64,000 nt of DNA from positions 248,001 through 312,000 of the forward strand of contig CAXKVR010000140.1 in the NCBI GenBank assembly GCA_964058845.1. Direction: 5' to 3'. Of the stretch, positions 1 through 12,000 are shown one piece after another (within the stretch, counting starts at the first letter, position 1; each line of letters starts with the position of its first letter). Position numbers and translations under genes: made by a program. The notes below the pieces were generated by a model. It was given only the letters and a program-made list of their open reading frames with translations. It was not told the origin of the DNA and ran no database searches. The stretch is from Carex sylvatica (taxonomy: Eukaryota; Streptophyta; Magnoliopsida; Poales; Cyperaceae).

Positions 1-1363
1 ATTTTAGATCTCCGACAAATGAACATCTCCCTTTTACTCAAATGGAAGCTTAAAAATTTCAGCTATCATTGCCTTTGGAAAACACTTATTCTCCATAAAT
101 ATGTCATTTATAATTTTCAATACATATCTCCTTTTTGGTCTACTTTACTCAAAATAAATCATGTAGGTAAGCTTAGTACTTCTTACACCCCTTTGATTCA
201 TACACAGATTAGATTCTGATTAGACCAATGGTTTGAAAATTGCACCTTATCTACTAGATACTATTCATTGTTAACTAAGTGTACTAATCCAAATATCTTA
301 TTAGCTGATGTTGTTAATTCACAAGGACAGGTGGTAAAATTTAGGATTGCACTAGTAGGGGTATATTACAAAGAATGGGTAGACATCGTGCATATTATCA
401 GCTCCTCTTCTTTTACTCTGAGCTCAGATCAAATAGAATGGAAATGAAAACTTTCAAGGAAGTTCTCCACTCACTCCATTTATAATATTCTTAATTTTGG
501 AGGAATTAAACATGTACACTCTATGATATGGTGGCAGCTGCCAGTACCACCTAAAATAAGAATCTTTATGTGGTTGGTATCTCATAATACCATCCTTACT
601 AAAGATAATCTGGTGAGAAAAGGGTGGACTAGAAATACCCAATGTCAATTCTGTTCCAACTTATAATTTGTTAACCACCTATTCATACTTTGTAATCTAG
701 CACAACAAGTATGATTTTGGCTAGGTAAAAGCCAACATGTCATGTAGCAATGGCATACTTGTGGAGACTTGATCAATTTTGCAGATTATCTTGGAGCTTC
801 AGATCGTGTAGGTTTCTTATTTGTATTAAGTGTTGTAGTTTGGACGTTGTGAAAATATAGAAATGACATGTGCTTTCAAAATAGCTCTATTAAAACTGCT
901 TGAAATCTAATTCTTATGATTAAATCTCTTTGTTTTTATTGGGCAGGAAATCTGAAGAAAAAAGTAAATGATCCAGTTGATGGCTGGCTCCCAGTTATCG
1001 AAGATGTCATTCCTATTCAGCAGTCTATGCATCTTCCATTCGTGGTATACTAACCTCAAGGGGATGATGCAGGGACAACAGTGCTCCCCTGATTAGAAGA
1101 TGAAGTTAGTTGACCTATTTTGCTTCAATAGTTATCCTAACCTTAGCCCTATTATGTGTGGCTTAGTGTTAGCTGTTCTTAAATACTTTTGGCGATTAGC
1201 ATCTGTGATAATTTTGGTATTGTATGATTTGGTTATATTATATTTTGTTAGACTTGTTGAGTGCCTTATGTTGATGGCATCCTAAAAAACAACTTTCTTT
1301 TGTATTTAACTATATTTCAGTAATGAAATGGGCTTTTTGCCTCTCTTTTAAAAAAAAAAAAAA
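1..1363 (+). mobile_element. L1-type LINE, 3' fragment, decayed
   Basis: This is the tail of a non-LTR retrotransposon. A broken reading frame runs from about 220 to 1050. At 520-665 it translates to a reverse-transcriptase zinc-binding (zf-RVT) segment: a W-W-Q-L-P-V-P-P-K-I-R-I-F-M-W stretch, then KDNLVRKGW, a CQFC pair and a later H-x4-C. It continues to a VVWTL.KYRND segment typical of plant L1 ORF2 ends. Several in-frame stops break it, so it is dead. The copy ends in an A-run at about 1350-1363, as expected of target-primed insertion. The 5' part lies outside the window or is truncated. Confidence 0.75.
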
Positions 1364-2506
1364 GTAATTATTTTCTGATAAATTACGAAGATTAGAACAA
1401 AATTGACTGATCATCAGTTTTGGTTACTGATTGTATAATGAAATGTATATTTATTCTACTTTCTACTTTGTATGATTTGAATATATAAAACTTTCTATAG
1501 AACTATATTTTTGTTCGACTACAGTGAGGTATAATTGGAAAATACTGAATGAAATAATATAAATAAAATAATAATATCAGAGTGTCCAACGAAAGCATGG
1601 TGATTAGAACTAATGATTGTATTGTCTAAAATACGTATATTAATTTGGATTTTATGGACGAAATCCTTTAAGACGAGAATGATGCACATAATGTAAAATG
1701 CAAAAAATAAAATTGATAATTAAAATCGAGATGCCGAACTGTTTTCAAGAAAAACACGTAGCATTTAATGAAGTAGATTTTATTAACCTCAATCACTAGA
1801 TTGATTTAGGAGTTTAAATTGAAATTATATGCTCTGAAAATTTTCTTTGTCGTTTGATTGAAATTAAAATATGTAACATTTAAAGAACAAGTAGTGTTTT
1901 CTTTCTAAACATAAGCTGGATAATTAAGTAAATCTAAGGTAAATACGATAAAGAATTATTTAAAAATCTATTTCATATGTGTATAATGAGATACTTCGAA
2001 ACAAATATCTAAAAATTGAGAATTGGTACGAAATAAATATAATAGAAATTAGCTAATACTTAGAAATATTTTCAATCTTACTTTAAGCATTTGGACTGAT
2101 TAACAAAATTTGAATGGTTAAGATTAATGATATGAAAATGCAAAATTAACAAAAAGAAAAATAAATAAAGAAAGAAAAATGACCAACGTGGCACTTGCCA
2201 CGTAGCCCATGATGAGTGAAACACCTCGCATCTTGTACCTTTTTATATCATCTTGTGATCTTTTACTTGTAAATCCAATTTAGCAGACTAATCCAGTAAA
2301 AAATAATTAGGTGTGTGTGTTTAATTATATATGAAAAGTAGTTATCGGAATCTTTTTTATTATATTAAATTTAACAAGACATAAAATGTCAATCTCCACT
2401 GACAATCCCATATATGCAAGTAAAATAGTGCCCATCTGAAATTTATTTTATTTATAATATTAAATTAGTTGATTGTTTGATATGATCGGCATCTCAAACT
2501 CACATA
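1364..2506. other. AT-rich intergenic stretch
   Basis: I see no coding potential, RNA gene or repeat structure here. The composition is strongly AT-rich with short homopolymer runs. Confidence 0.5.
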
Positions 2507-2515
2507 TCCATTACT

Positions 2516-3088
2516 GAAAAAAAAATTATCTATAGAAATTATTACATTCGTACGTACAGAAACAGAAAGAGTACTTAAATTGTAACAAATTTAAAAAGAT
2601 CTGACTCATTAAGTCCGATATAAATATATGGATCGGACTCAATGGTCCAGATCCATAAATTTTTTTTTATGGTGAAAAAAAGTGAAATTTATACCACATC
2701 TCCTCTCGTACTAAGTGGATCTGACTCAACGAGTCAGATCCATTTTTTTTTTAATTTGGTAGAAAAGATGAATGGATAGTTGCCACATTTAATCAACTTA
2801 GAAGTGAATCTTCATCATTGAGACTGATTCACCTAGAAGTGGATCTTCATCATTGATACCGATTCATTTCTTGTCTGATTTTTTGTGGCCTCTACATTCC
2901 AATTTTTTTCTTAAACGTCTATCCTTTTATTAAAATAAAATACACTCATTGATCTGGACCATTGAGTCTAATCCATATATTTGAATCGGACTCATTGAGC
3001 CAAATCTTTCTAGATTTGTTACAATCGAAGTACTCTTTCTATTCCCGTATGTATGAATTTAATAATTTCTATAGAAAAAAAATTTTCC
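2516..3088. mobile_element. Mutator-type MITE with 9-bp target duplication
   Basis: A 573-bp non-coding element with terminal inverted repeats about 140 bp long. The left end reads GAAAAAAAAATTATCTATAG and the right end, read inward, GGAAAATTTTTTTTCTATAG. Both arms continue with a shared AAAGAGTACTT block and a run of GATCTGACTCA / GGACTCAATGG motifs. TCCATTACT flanks it at 2507-2515 and 3089-3097, a perfect 9-bp duplication typical of Mutator-like elements. It encodes no transposase. Its termini resemble those of the MULE at 56086-62494. Confidence 0.75.
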
Positions 3089-3150
3089 TCCATTACTTCA
3101 CAACTTTATGAACCACATGTTGCAAGCTCATTAATTTGTCTCTCTTTTCT

Positions 3151-3479
3151 GAAAAAATTTTATTCAAAAAAATTATTAAATTAAGATGTACGAAAATAGA
3201 AACAGTGTCTTGTTTCTAATAAATATAGAAAGATCTGACTCATTGAGTCTGACCCAAAATATATGGATCTGACTCAATAGTCTAGATCCAAAAATTATAT
3301 TTTTTTGGGATCATTTGTGGACAAGAGTTTGATTCTTCTCTAATAGGAATCATTGAGTCTGATTCATAATGTTTGAATCGAACTCAGTGAGTCAGATTAT
3401 TCTATATTTATTGAAAATGATGTACTTTTTTTATTTTTGTATGTCCGATTTTAATAATTTTTAAGGATAAAAAAATTCC
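3151..3479. mobile_element. Second MITE related to the one at 2516-3088
   Basis: About 329 bp with long inverted arms. The left arm has AAAAAAATTATTAAATTAAG and GATCTGACTCATTGAGTC; the right arm, read inward, has the matching AAAAATTATTAAAATCGGAC and CTGACTCACTGAG. It lies only about 60 bp from its relative. No clear target duplication is visible, so its edges are approximate. Confidence 0.6.
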
Positions 3480-3559
3480 ATGTTATCTCCCTCTCAGAAT
3501 CTTTACCCATAGGGCCTAGAGAGAGTATGATAAAAGTACTTCAGCTACAAAGGAGAGTT

Positions 3560-3952
3560 TTTTTTTTTTAGGGTAATTTCATGTATACTTAGAGTGAAAA
3601 AAATGGCACGACGAAGACGACTGCACTATGGAACATGCCGTGACTATTTGCGTTCTATGAACATCTTTTCAAATTTGACACGACACGTCACACAAAATAT
3701 TTGGTCATGTCAAGTCACATGATTATGCTAAGCACGTGATCACATTAAAATTTGTTGAAACGGTGAATCTTTGATAAACTACGCTAAATTACGAAAAAAA
3801 AAATTAAACGTGACTAGTCACGTTTGGACACGACATGTTTGAACACGACGTGACTCATGTAGCATCACCATTCGTGTACCGTGAACACCCCTTGACATTT
3901 TGGTCACATCACAACACAAGGCTAAAGTCATGGCATAACACATTTTTCCACT
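3560..3952. repeat. Repeat-rich stretch with CACGAC / GTGAC motifs
   Basis: A GC-richer patch full of CACGAC, ACACGTCAC and GACACGAC motifs in both orientations. It is bracketed by partial inverted copies of GTATACTTAGAGTG and CACTCTATGTATAC. It looks like a small unclassified element. No coding frame is seen. Confidence 0.35.
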
Positions 3953-4472
3953 CTATGTATACCCCTTGAAAACTTCATAATTACATATTTCACCTCTAAA
4001 CTTCCTAAACTCACAAATTTGTCCATTATATTGTCTTTTATAGTAAAACTCATTTAAAATTTATAAAATACTAATTTTACCCTTTATTATAAATATAAAA
4101 AATATGCAATAATGTCGGTCTTATAATTGGTCAATTTTCGAGATCAAATGGGTTATTTCTCTACTTCTGATACATATACAAGGGTATACCTATATGTCAC
4201 CGTATATTAATGAAAAGTACAAAAATTACCCATTTTCCATCTGAAACCGATCAAATATAAGACTAACATTTTACTTAAATATGATACAATTTTTTTATAC
4301 TTTTAATAAATGGTAAAATTAGTATTTTAAAATTTTAAAATGAGTTTTAATAAAATAGTCAATAAAATAGATAAATTTGTGAGTTTTTGAAATATAGAGG
4401 GTGAAACACATAATTAAAATTTTAAAGTTTACAGAGGAAAATATATAATTTTTAAGTTTTTGAGGGATATAT
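3953..4472. repeat. Foldback element with arms of about 200 bp
   Basis: The left arm (from TATGTATACCCCTTGAAAAC) and the right arm (ending in a TTTTTGAGGGATATA-type sequence) are inverted copies. They share an inner block CTCACAAATTTRTCYATT and a TACTAATTTTACC block. It is non-coding. A fragment of the same family lies at about 63053-63170 next to the plastid insert. The right edge abuts the copia-type LTR unit. Confidence 0.55.
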
Positions 4473-5026
4473 TGTTGGGTTTTAGGACTACCAAATACCG
4501 TTTAGGCTTAACCTAGAGAAAGACCGTAAAATAAAATTTTTTACTTGTAATTCAAGCCGTGGATTAAAAGGAATATGCTGAAAATTCCAAAGGTGAGTTC
4601 CTTCACAAGTCTTTCATTGCAACGACACTTTTAATCCATTACAGATCTACTCTATGATTGATTTCTAAAACTTTAATCTACTTACAAATTAAATAGATTA
4701 ATATAACATATTTATACCTTGTCCCCAAATTCCAATTGGAATGCAGCCAACCGAGAAGAACGAATCTGGGGAACTGCTTGTCTCGAAGTATCAGACGTCT
4801 GATACCTCCATCGATTATCCACCAGGACTAAACAGAGAGCGGTTTATTTCTTTTGGCATAAATACCGTAAACCGCGAAATTATGCAAAGATACTATTCAC
4901 CAAGAAAATGAAAAAATAACAAGATTAATTTACGACCCGTAGTTATTTTGATTCACTAATAAGGAAAAACAAAAATACCATGACTTTTGCAAATATATTA
5001 TTTTTGGATCCCGTAATAACACATAA
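4473..5026. mobile_element. Copia-type LTR-like unit, copy 1, left piece
   Basis: It begins TGTTGGGTTTTAGGAC and matches the unit at 21515 (TGTCGAGTTTTGGAG), including the shared block AATACCGTTTAGGCTTAA and the later ATCAGACGT motif. The Athila element at 5027 interrupts it, and it resumes at 16582. The two pieces together are about as long as the uninterrupted copy 2. It has no reading frame. Confidence 0.6.
5022..5026. repeat. Target-site duplication CATAA, left
   Basis: CATAA lies immediately outside the TG that starts the left LTR. The identical CATAA follows the terminal CA of the right LTR at 16582-16586. A 5-bp duplication is normal for Ty3/gypsy integration. Confidence 0.9.
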
Positions 5027-6236
5027 TGATGCGCGTAAAGGGTACGCTAAAAAGTTTCAGTACAATAAGATGTACCTTTTAAACCTTAAATTCTTTTGAG
5101 TCAAATTGCAAGTGCACAATTATATCAAAGTAGTATTTGAGGTATCGATCCACAGAGAGTATGGAAAATACTTAGTTTTAAACCCTAAATAATTAATTTC
5201 AGTAAATAAAAGTAAAGTGCAATAAAGTAAAGTAAAGTAAAGGGGGGGTTTGTTTAAGTAATCCTAAAGGTTGGGTTCAATACCCGAGAATAAGGAATAG
5301 TAAACAATAGATGTAAATGAAATGAAAGAAAGAAATATTGGTTTGCTTTTCAAGTTGAGAAGATCTAGGGGTCTTTGGTCCACAATCCCTTGCTAATTCT
5401 ATCTATTCGGTTTGTTTATATTCATGTTTGATTTAAATGAGGTTTCTAACCTAATATGTTAGCCTATTTCAATTAATTATTGATATAAGTATTTTGGTGG
5501 GTTGGGTTAATTTTCCTCGAATTTTAGGGCTGTCACCATCCTAAAGGGATATTTAACAATCACGTTCACACAAAATACATATCAATACTTAATCAATCTA
5601 GGTGTCCAAACTAGGGGTTTGACTTCAGAAATACCTACCTCACCAAAACCCTAACTCTAATTTCTGGAGATCCGGTTTATATCCTAGTGTTAATAAGATA
5701 TCCTATACCTTTATGATTTGATTGATACAGGGTGGATTACTTGACCTATGCTGGAGTTTAATGATTAAAGCGGAAAAACAGGACATAGCACGATTTCTAG
5801 CTACTTTAATTCATTAAACCAACATGGTACTTGAATTTCAAGTATATGAAATCATAAAGAATAATTCACAGAAATTACCATTAAATCAAACAATCATAAT
5901 AAAAACAGTATAACCGAATAAATATAATTAAACAAGTTCATGCATGATGACCTAAACCCCTAGAGAGAGAACTACTCACTCTTGGAGAGGTCCATTACAA
6001 AAATTGGCAAAGTAAGAAGAAATCAAATGAAAGAAAATGATTACACCCTTTGACAAATCAAAGCCCTCTATCTTGCCGAATCTTGCTCCGGAAATCCTTC
6101 TTCTCCTCGCTTGAAAGCTTTCCTTCCTCCAGAATTTATCGCTAAGTGTGTGTAAAGAGAGAATGATGGTGTGTTGATTGATCTGAGGTTCAATGCTATG
6201 AGATTCGATGCCCCTTGGTGGATGTAGAACTCTCCC

Positions 6237-6244
6237 TTTTATAG
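6237..6244 (-). promoter_or_regulatory. TATA-like box in left LTR
   Basis: Read on the minus strand this is CTATAAAA, followed by GGGAGAG. In this 3' LTR copy it would drive transcription out of the element towards lower coordinates. Confidence 0.5.
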
Positions 6245-6410
6245 CCAAGGATTATGCCCGATTTAGAGGCTAGAAGGTGGGGTTAGTGGGTGCTCTGTTT
6301 AGCATTACTTCCCTGGCAAGTAAGTGTATTTCTGGCAGTAAAAACGCGTTCCTGGTACGCTAAATATAGAAAAACTGTCAAACCGGGCAGTTATTGGCTT
6401 TCTGCGGGTC

Positions 6411-6696
6411 CAGTGCGGATGGATGACCCGCACTGCGGGTGGCTTCACCCGCACTGGGACAAGTTTCCTTATTTAACTTCTGCAATTTTATCTGGGTGCG
6501 GATGGAACTGCGGATGGATGACCCGCACTGCGGATGGAATCTGCTCTTCTGAAGTTGCCGAAATTTGGCCAAGTCCTGAATGCGGATGGGCTCATCCGCA
6601 CTGGACTCAGTGCGTCCGCACTAGGCTCGGACTTTTCCTCTGCGCCACGAGTGCGGCTGGATTGATCCGCAGTGCGGGTGGTTGATCCGCACTGGA
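6411..6696. repeat. Cluster of GTGCGG / CCGCAC dyads in left LTR
   Basis: About seven copies of a short imperfect inverted repeat: GTGCGG(G/A)TGG, a 4-6 base loop, then A(C/T)CCGCAC. Examples are GTGCGGATGGATGACCCGCA and TGCGGGTGGTTGATCCGCAC. Two of them often abut head to tail as a double hairpin of about 45-50 bp. GC content is far above the AT-rich surroundings. Confidence 0.85.
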
Positions 6697-6860
6697 GGGT
6701 ATTTTTGCTATTTTGCAGTATTTCCTGCATAGAAAAGCCAAATAACTGCAATAACTTGATTCTAGGTGTATTTTGATCATTTTACATAATAAATACAAGA
6801 CAATTGGTGTTATTTCATAATAAAATCTAGATTAAATGTGTATATAATTTATGCTTATCA

Positions 6861-6873
6861 AAATCCCCCAAGC
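6861..6873 (-). promoter_or_regulatory. Polypurine tract of the Athila element
   Basis: On the minus strand GCTTGGGGGATTT sits directly against the start of the 3' LTR, where plus-strand DNA synthesis is primed. Near copies of the AGCTTGGGGGAT motif occur at about 7178-7192 and 8069-8078, inside the 3' non-coding region. Confidence 0.75.
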
Positions 6874-8174
6874 TTAAACCTTGCTTGTCCTCAAGCAACA
6901 TCTAAACTCGGACTACAATTCAATCCTTAATTTAACCCCAATATCAAGTATACATTTCTTCCAAAAATTTTACGAAAAATTTGTATGATCTTACCAAAAA
7001 TTTAGAAATTTCAACGTAAATTTTTACAAATCTAAAGTTCAACCCTTGGTTAATCATAATTCACCCCACAATTTGCTTACTCTAACTTTTATTTCCTTAA
7101 AGACTTAAAACTTGTAAACTTTGGAAATCTAAACTTATTACAAAAACTTCATACTTATTTATGCAGAAATTCTTTCAAAATCCCCCAAGCTTGGAACAAG
7201 CTTAGGTTAGAAATTCGCGGACTTCGTGTGTTGATATTTTCAAAATTCTTTTCCTTTTTTGTTACTTTTTATTTTATGACACTATAATTCTTTATCCTTA
7301 GAACAAAACCGGTTAGTTATAAGTAGTTAACCATACCCAACCGTTTTAATTCAAAAGTGCATTTTGCATTGCTCTTGGTTCAACCCTTCCATGACACGAA
7401 CCTACATGGTTAGTGCAAACCTGGTCACTTTATCGGGCTAACTAGCGGAGCAAAGTGTCGATAACTCATTGCTACAAGTACGTCATGTCGCCGTAACATA
7501 AGCAAGCGAAATCTAAAACTTATTATTTTTACTATTTTTCAACATTTTTGCAAAAATATCATGAATACACACATCCTTAGGCATTAATTCATACCTATGG
7601 ATATCCCGATCTTTCTAAATTCTTTTTCCTCATTTAAGTCGTGTTTTCAGAAATAAATTTAAATTCTTAAGTTTTCATTTTCGTAAATCTTTATTTCCAC
7701 AAAGTTTTTTGCCAAATTATGTGGTTATTATTTTCAAGGGTATTACTAAGAATTCGTTAAAATTCGCATCAAAATTTCTAATTTCCGTCAATCACGCAAA
7801 TTTATCAAAAAATTGTTGTGTTTGCCATCTTTGAACACAGAAATTAAACATGATTTTATACTTTATGCATTTTTCAAACAATTAAGTTCAATTGTGCAAG
7901 ACTCTATTTTTCATAACTACGTAAAACATCTTGACAAACTCGTAATCTCAAGCAATTAAGTTTAAAATCACAAATTCTACTCAAGGTCAAGTAAAAACAT
8001 AGTTATAAATCCTAATAAATTAAAAATTAAACATAAATAAATATGCATGCAGATACAATTTCTTCTCATCCCCCAAGCCTAAATAAAGCAGTGTCCTCAG
8101 TGCTAAAAATAAACGAAAAAGAGAGAAGAAACATGATATACTAGACTTGGCAAAGGCGGTGGGAGTGTGTAAGA
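6861..8174 (-). other. Athila 3' non-coding region, distal part
   Basis: About 1.3 kb between the relic at 8175 and the polypurine tract. It is AT-rich with no open frame of note. It occupies the position of the second, envelope-like ORF of larger Athila elements, which is absent here. Confidence 0.6.
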
Positions 8175-8394
8175 TCAATCCTTGGCATCCATGTCATCTG
8201 CATCCTCCTCCTCGTCTTCACCTTGCTCATCTTGTCGAGCTGCTGCCTCGGCTCGTTGTCGTGCTATCTCAGCCTCCCTCCGTCTTGCAGCTCTTCTTTG
8301 GTGCGGCGGTGTCGGTGGGTCATCCTCGAAGTGAGGATCACTGCTCGTGACTCCCTGGCGTGCATAGTGGTAGGCCTTGGTGCCATCTTATCTG
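8175..8394 (-). pseudogene. Possible remnant of the Athila second ORF (acidic C-terminal tail)
   Basis: On the minus strand an open frame of about 72 codons ends at 8175. It translates to a proline patch (DDPPTPP), an Arg/Ala/Glu/Gln-rich segment likely to be helical (RRAARRREAEIARQRAEAAA) and a very acidic tail ending DMDAKD before a TGA. A stop lies just upstream, next to a splice-acceptor-like TTTGTAAATGCAG. The composition is protein-like rather than random. Charged tails of this kind close some Athila second ORFs, but I cannot show homology. It could also be chance. Confidence 0.35.
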
Positions 8395-8450
8395 CATTTA
8401 CAAAGTTGAAAGAATAAGAAATTACGTACAATTTGATGCAATTTGGGATC

Positions 8451-8852
8451 AGTGCGGATGCACTCCATCCGCACTGCGGGTTGACGCACCCGCACTGGGA
8501 ACTAGACCGTTTTGTTGACAATATTACACGGCCGGTGCGGGTGGTTCATACGCACTGCGGGTGGTCTGACCCGCAGTGAGAAGTTAACGGGTTTTTGGTC
8601 TGTACAGGGATGGTGCGGGTGCTTGGACCGCACTGCGGGTGTATCCATCCTCCGCACTGCGGGTTCTCCATCCGCACAGACAAAACTTTTTCCATTTTTC
8701 GATTTTTCTTGAAAACCTACCTGGGTGCGGTTCATACCATCCGCAGTGCGGGTTATACATCCGCACTGGAGAATTACTTTTCCGATTTTTCGATTTTTCT
8801 ACTTGGGTGCGGTTCATCGCATCCGCAGTGCGGGTTATCTATCCGCACTGGA
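8451..8852. repeat. Cluster of GTGCGG / CCGCAC dyads, internal
   Basis: About eleven dyads in five double-hairpin groups, for example GTGCGGTTCATACCATCCGC followed directly by AGTGCGGGTTATACATCCGC. Groups are separated by AT-rich spacers. The last two groups are near copies of each other, including the spacer motif CGATTTTTC, which suggests local duplication. Confidence 0.85.
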
Positions 8853-9035
8853 GGAATTTCTTAACAATTTTCGCTGCAAACTCTTCCAAGGTTAGTTAAT
8901 TCGTAAATTATGGAATTTAAAAAGTAAACTAAGTAAAGATAAATTGCAGAAAGTAAAGAAAAACAATAAAAACCTTGGGTTGCCTCCCAAGAAGCGCTCA
9001 ATTTTACGTCGTGAGCCCGACATGATTTTCGCTCA

Positions 9036-12000
9036 CTATTGAGGGTGGGGATCATTTAGGTGTAACCTTTCTTTCTCACCTATTGGACTTGCATAATTGA
9101 AATGTTTGAGGCGTTGTCCGTTCACTTTGAATGGTCCAATTTTATCGCTCATAATCTCAATTGCTCCATGGTTGAACACCCTTGTTACCTTGTATGGCCC
9201 GTCCCATCTTGATCTCAATTTTCCCGGAAAGAGTCGGAGTCTTGAGTTGTATAATAAAACCGTATCTCCTTCTTTGAATTCTCGCCGTATGATGCGTTTG
9301 TCATGCCATCTTTTCGTCCTCTCCTTGTATTGTTTGGCATTTTCGTATGCATTGAGGCGTAATTCCTCCAATTCATGTAGGTTTAGGATTCTCTTCTCAC
9401 CGGCTGCCCTTATGTCGAAGTTTAGGGTTTTAATCGCCCAATAAGCTTTATGCTCAAGCTCAACGGGCAAATGACACGCTTTTCCATACACAAGTTTGAA
9501 AGGTGTCATACCTATGGGTGTTTTGAAAGCGGTCCGGTATGCCCAAAGAGACTCGTCTAACTTGAGAGACCAATCCTTCCTTGATGTATTCACCACCTTT
9601 TGGAGGATGCTTTTTATCTCACGATTGGACACCTCAACTTGGCCGCTTGTTTGTGGATGGTATGGTGTGGCCACCTTGTGCTTGACTCCATACTTGAGTA
9701 GTAGAGCGTCAAATTGGCGGTTGATGAAATGAGATCCGCCATCGCTTATTACCACTCGGGGCACTCCAAACCTAGGAAAAATAATCTTTGTAAAGAGTTT
9801 TCTTACCACAGCGGAGTCGGCGGTTGGAGTAGCGATGGCTTCGACCCATTTAGATACGTAGTCGACTGCCACTAGTATGTATTTATTGTTGCAAGAACTC
9901 GGGAAGGGACCCATAAAGTCGATCCCCCAAACATCAAATAATTCGACTTCTAATATTCCGTTTAGGGGCATTTCATGTCTTTTAGATATGTTCCCAGTTC
10001 TTTGACATTTGTCGCACTTAAGTACATACTCCCTTGCGTCTTTAAAGAGTGTTGGCCAAAAGAATCCGGCTTGAAGAACTTTGGCAGCGGTTTTGTCGGT
10101 TGAAGCGTGTCCACCATAGGCGGATGAATGACAACATCTTAGGATCGCTTCGGTTTCCTCTTGGGGTACACATCTTCTATGAATACCATCCATTCCTAAC
10201 TTAAACAACAAGGGTTTGTCCCAAAAGTAATCTTTCGCATCCGAAAGGAATTTTTTTCGTTGTTGATAAGTTAGATAGGGAGGTATTAGACCGCATGTAA
10301 GGTAGTTGACAAGATCCGCATACCATGGCGCCTCGAAGTTGTTGACTGCATATAGTTGTTCGTCTATGAATGAGTCATCAATGGGCATGTCATCTTCGTT
10401 TGACTCATTGATAATACGCGAAAGATGATCCGCCACAGAATTTTCGGTTCCTTTCTTATCCTTGATCTCTAGGTCGAATTCTTGGAGTAGTAGGATCCAC
10501 CGAATTAGTCGTGGTTTAGCATCCTTTTTGTTGAGGAGGTATCGAATTGCCGCATGATCGGTGTACACAACTACCTTGGAGCCCACCAAGTAGGGTCGGA
10601 ACTTGTTGATTGCGAATATGACGGCTAGGAACTCCTTTTCCGTGGTTGTGTAGTTCATTTGTGCCTCGTCTAGGACTTTGCTAGAATAATAGATCACATG
10701 TGGCTTGTTGTCGATCCTTTGTCCTAGCACGGCTCCAACGGCGAAATCGCTCGCATCACACATAATCTCGAATGGCATATCCCAATTGGGTGGTCGAAGA
10801 ATGGGAGCCGAGATTAGCGCCTTCTTTATCCTGTCAAAAGCATCAATACAAGGGTTATCAAAATTAAATTCTGCATCTTTCATAGTTAAATTGGAAAGGG
10901 GTTTACAAATTTTTGAAAAATCCTTAATAAACCGTCGGTAGAACCCCGCGTGGCCCAAGAAACTCCGCACATCTTTTACACAAGTCGGACGTGCTAGCTT
11001 CTCTATCACCTCAACTTTTGCTTTGTCGACCTCTAGGCCTTCGGAAGACACCACGTGACCTAGAACCACCCCCGTTTGGACCATGAAATGGCACTTCTCC
11101 CAATTTAGCACTAAATTGACCTGCTCACAACGTTCTAAAACTTTTATCAAATTAGTTAAGCATGTATCAAAAGAAGTACCAAATACTGAAAAATCATCCA
11201 TGAAAACCTCCACGGAATTTTCTAATAAATCTGAAAAAATAGCCATCATGGCTCTTTGGAATGTAGCTGGGGCATTGCATAGACCAAATGGCATCCTTCG
11301 GTACGCAAAAGTACCATAAGGACAAGTGAAGGTTGTCTTTTCTTGATCTTCGGGGTGGATAGGGATTTGAAAGAATCCGCTATATCCATCAAGGTAACAA
11401 AAGTGAGTATGATTAGCTAACCTTTCGAGCATTTGATCCACGAATGGTAGAGGGAAGTGATCTTTCCTTGTTGCATTGTTGAGTTTTCGGTAATCGATGC
11501 ACATCCTCCATCCGGTTACCATCCTCGTAGAGATCATCTTGTCATCGTCTCCCTTCACCACCGTTGTGCCTCCCTTCTTTGGTACCACATGGACCGGGCT
11601 TACCCATTTGGAATCGGAGATCGGGTATATGATGCCGGCATCAAGTAGTTTGAGGATTTCCTTCTTTACCACCTCCTTAAGATTCGGATTGAGCCTTCGT
11701 TGTGCTTCAATTGTGGGTTTGTGGTCATCCTCCATAAGGATCCTATGCATGCAAAGAGATGGACTTACCCCGGTTAGATCATCGATGGTGTATCCGATCG
11801 CCTTCCGATGTAATCGAAGCTCATGTAGAAGCCTCGCGGTTTGATCTTTGTTGAGCTCGGAATTGACAATCACCGGATATGTCTCGTCTTCCCCCAAGTA
11901 TTCATAGCGAAGGGTAGGTGGTAGAGGTTTTAGTTCGACCTTCGGTGCTCCAGAATCGCTCGAAACAACAAAAATCTGCGCGAATTTCGTAGAGTGCGGG

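Larger units (their letters stand above)
5027..6860 (-). repeat. Athila 3' LTR (left copy)
   Basis: 1834 bp starting TGATGCGCG and ending GCTTATCA. Every stretch I compared equals the right copy at a constant offset of 9721 bp. It contains a TATA-like box and a cluster of GTGCGG dyads. The short open frames inside it, identical in the other LTR, are incidental. Confidence 0.93.

Noticed and set aside
5976..6798. Open frames on both strands in the LTR, repeated at 15697-16519
   Set aside because: They lie wholly inside LTR sequence, overlap on opposite strands and owe their openness to the GC-rich dyads. They look like no known protein.
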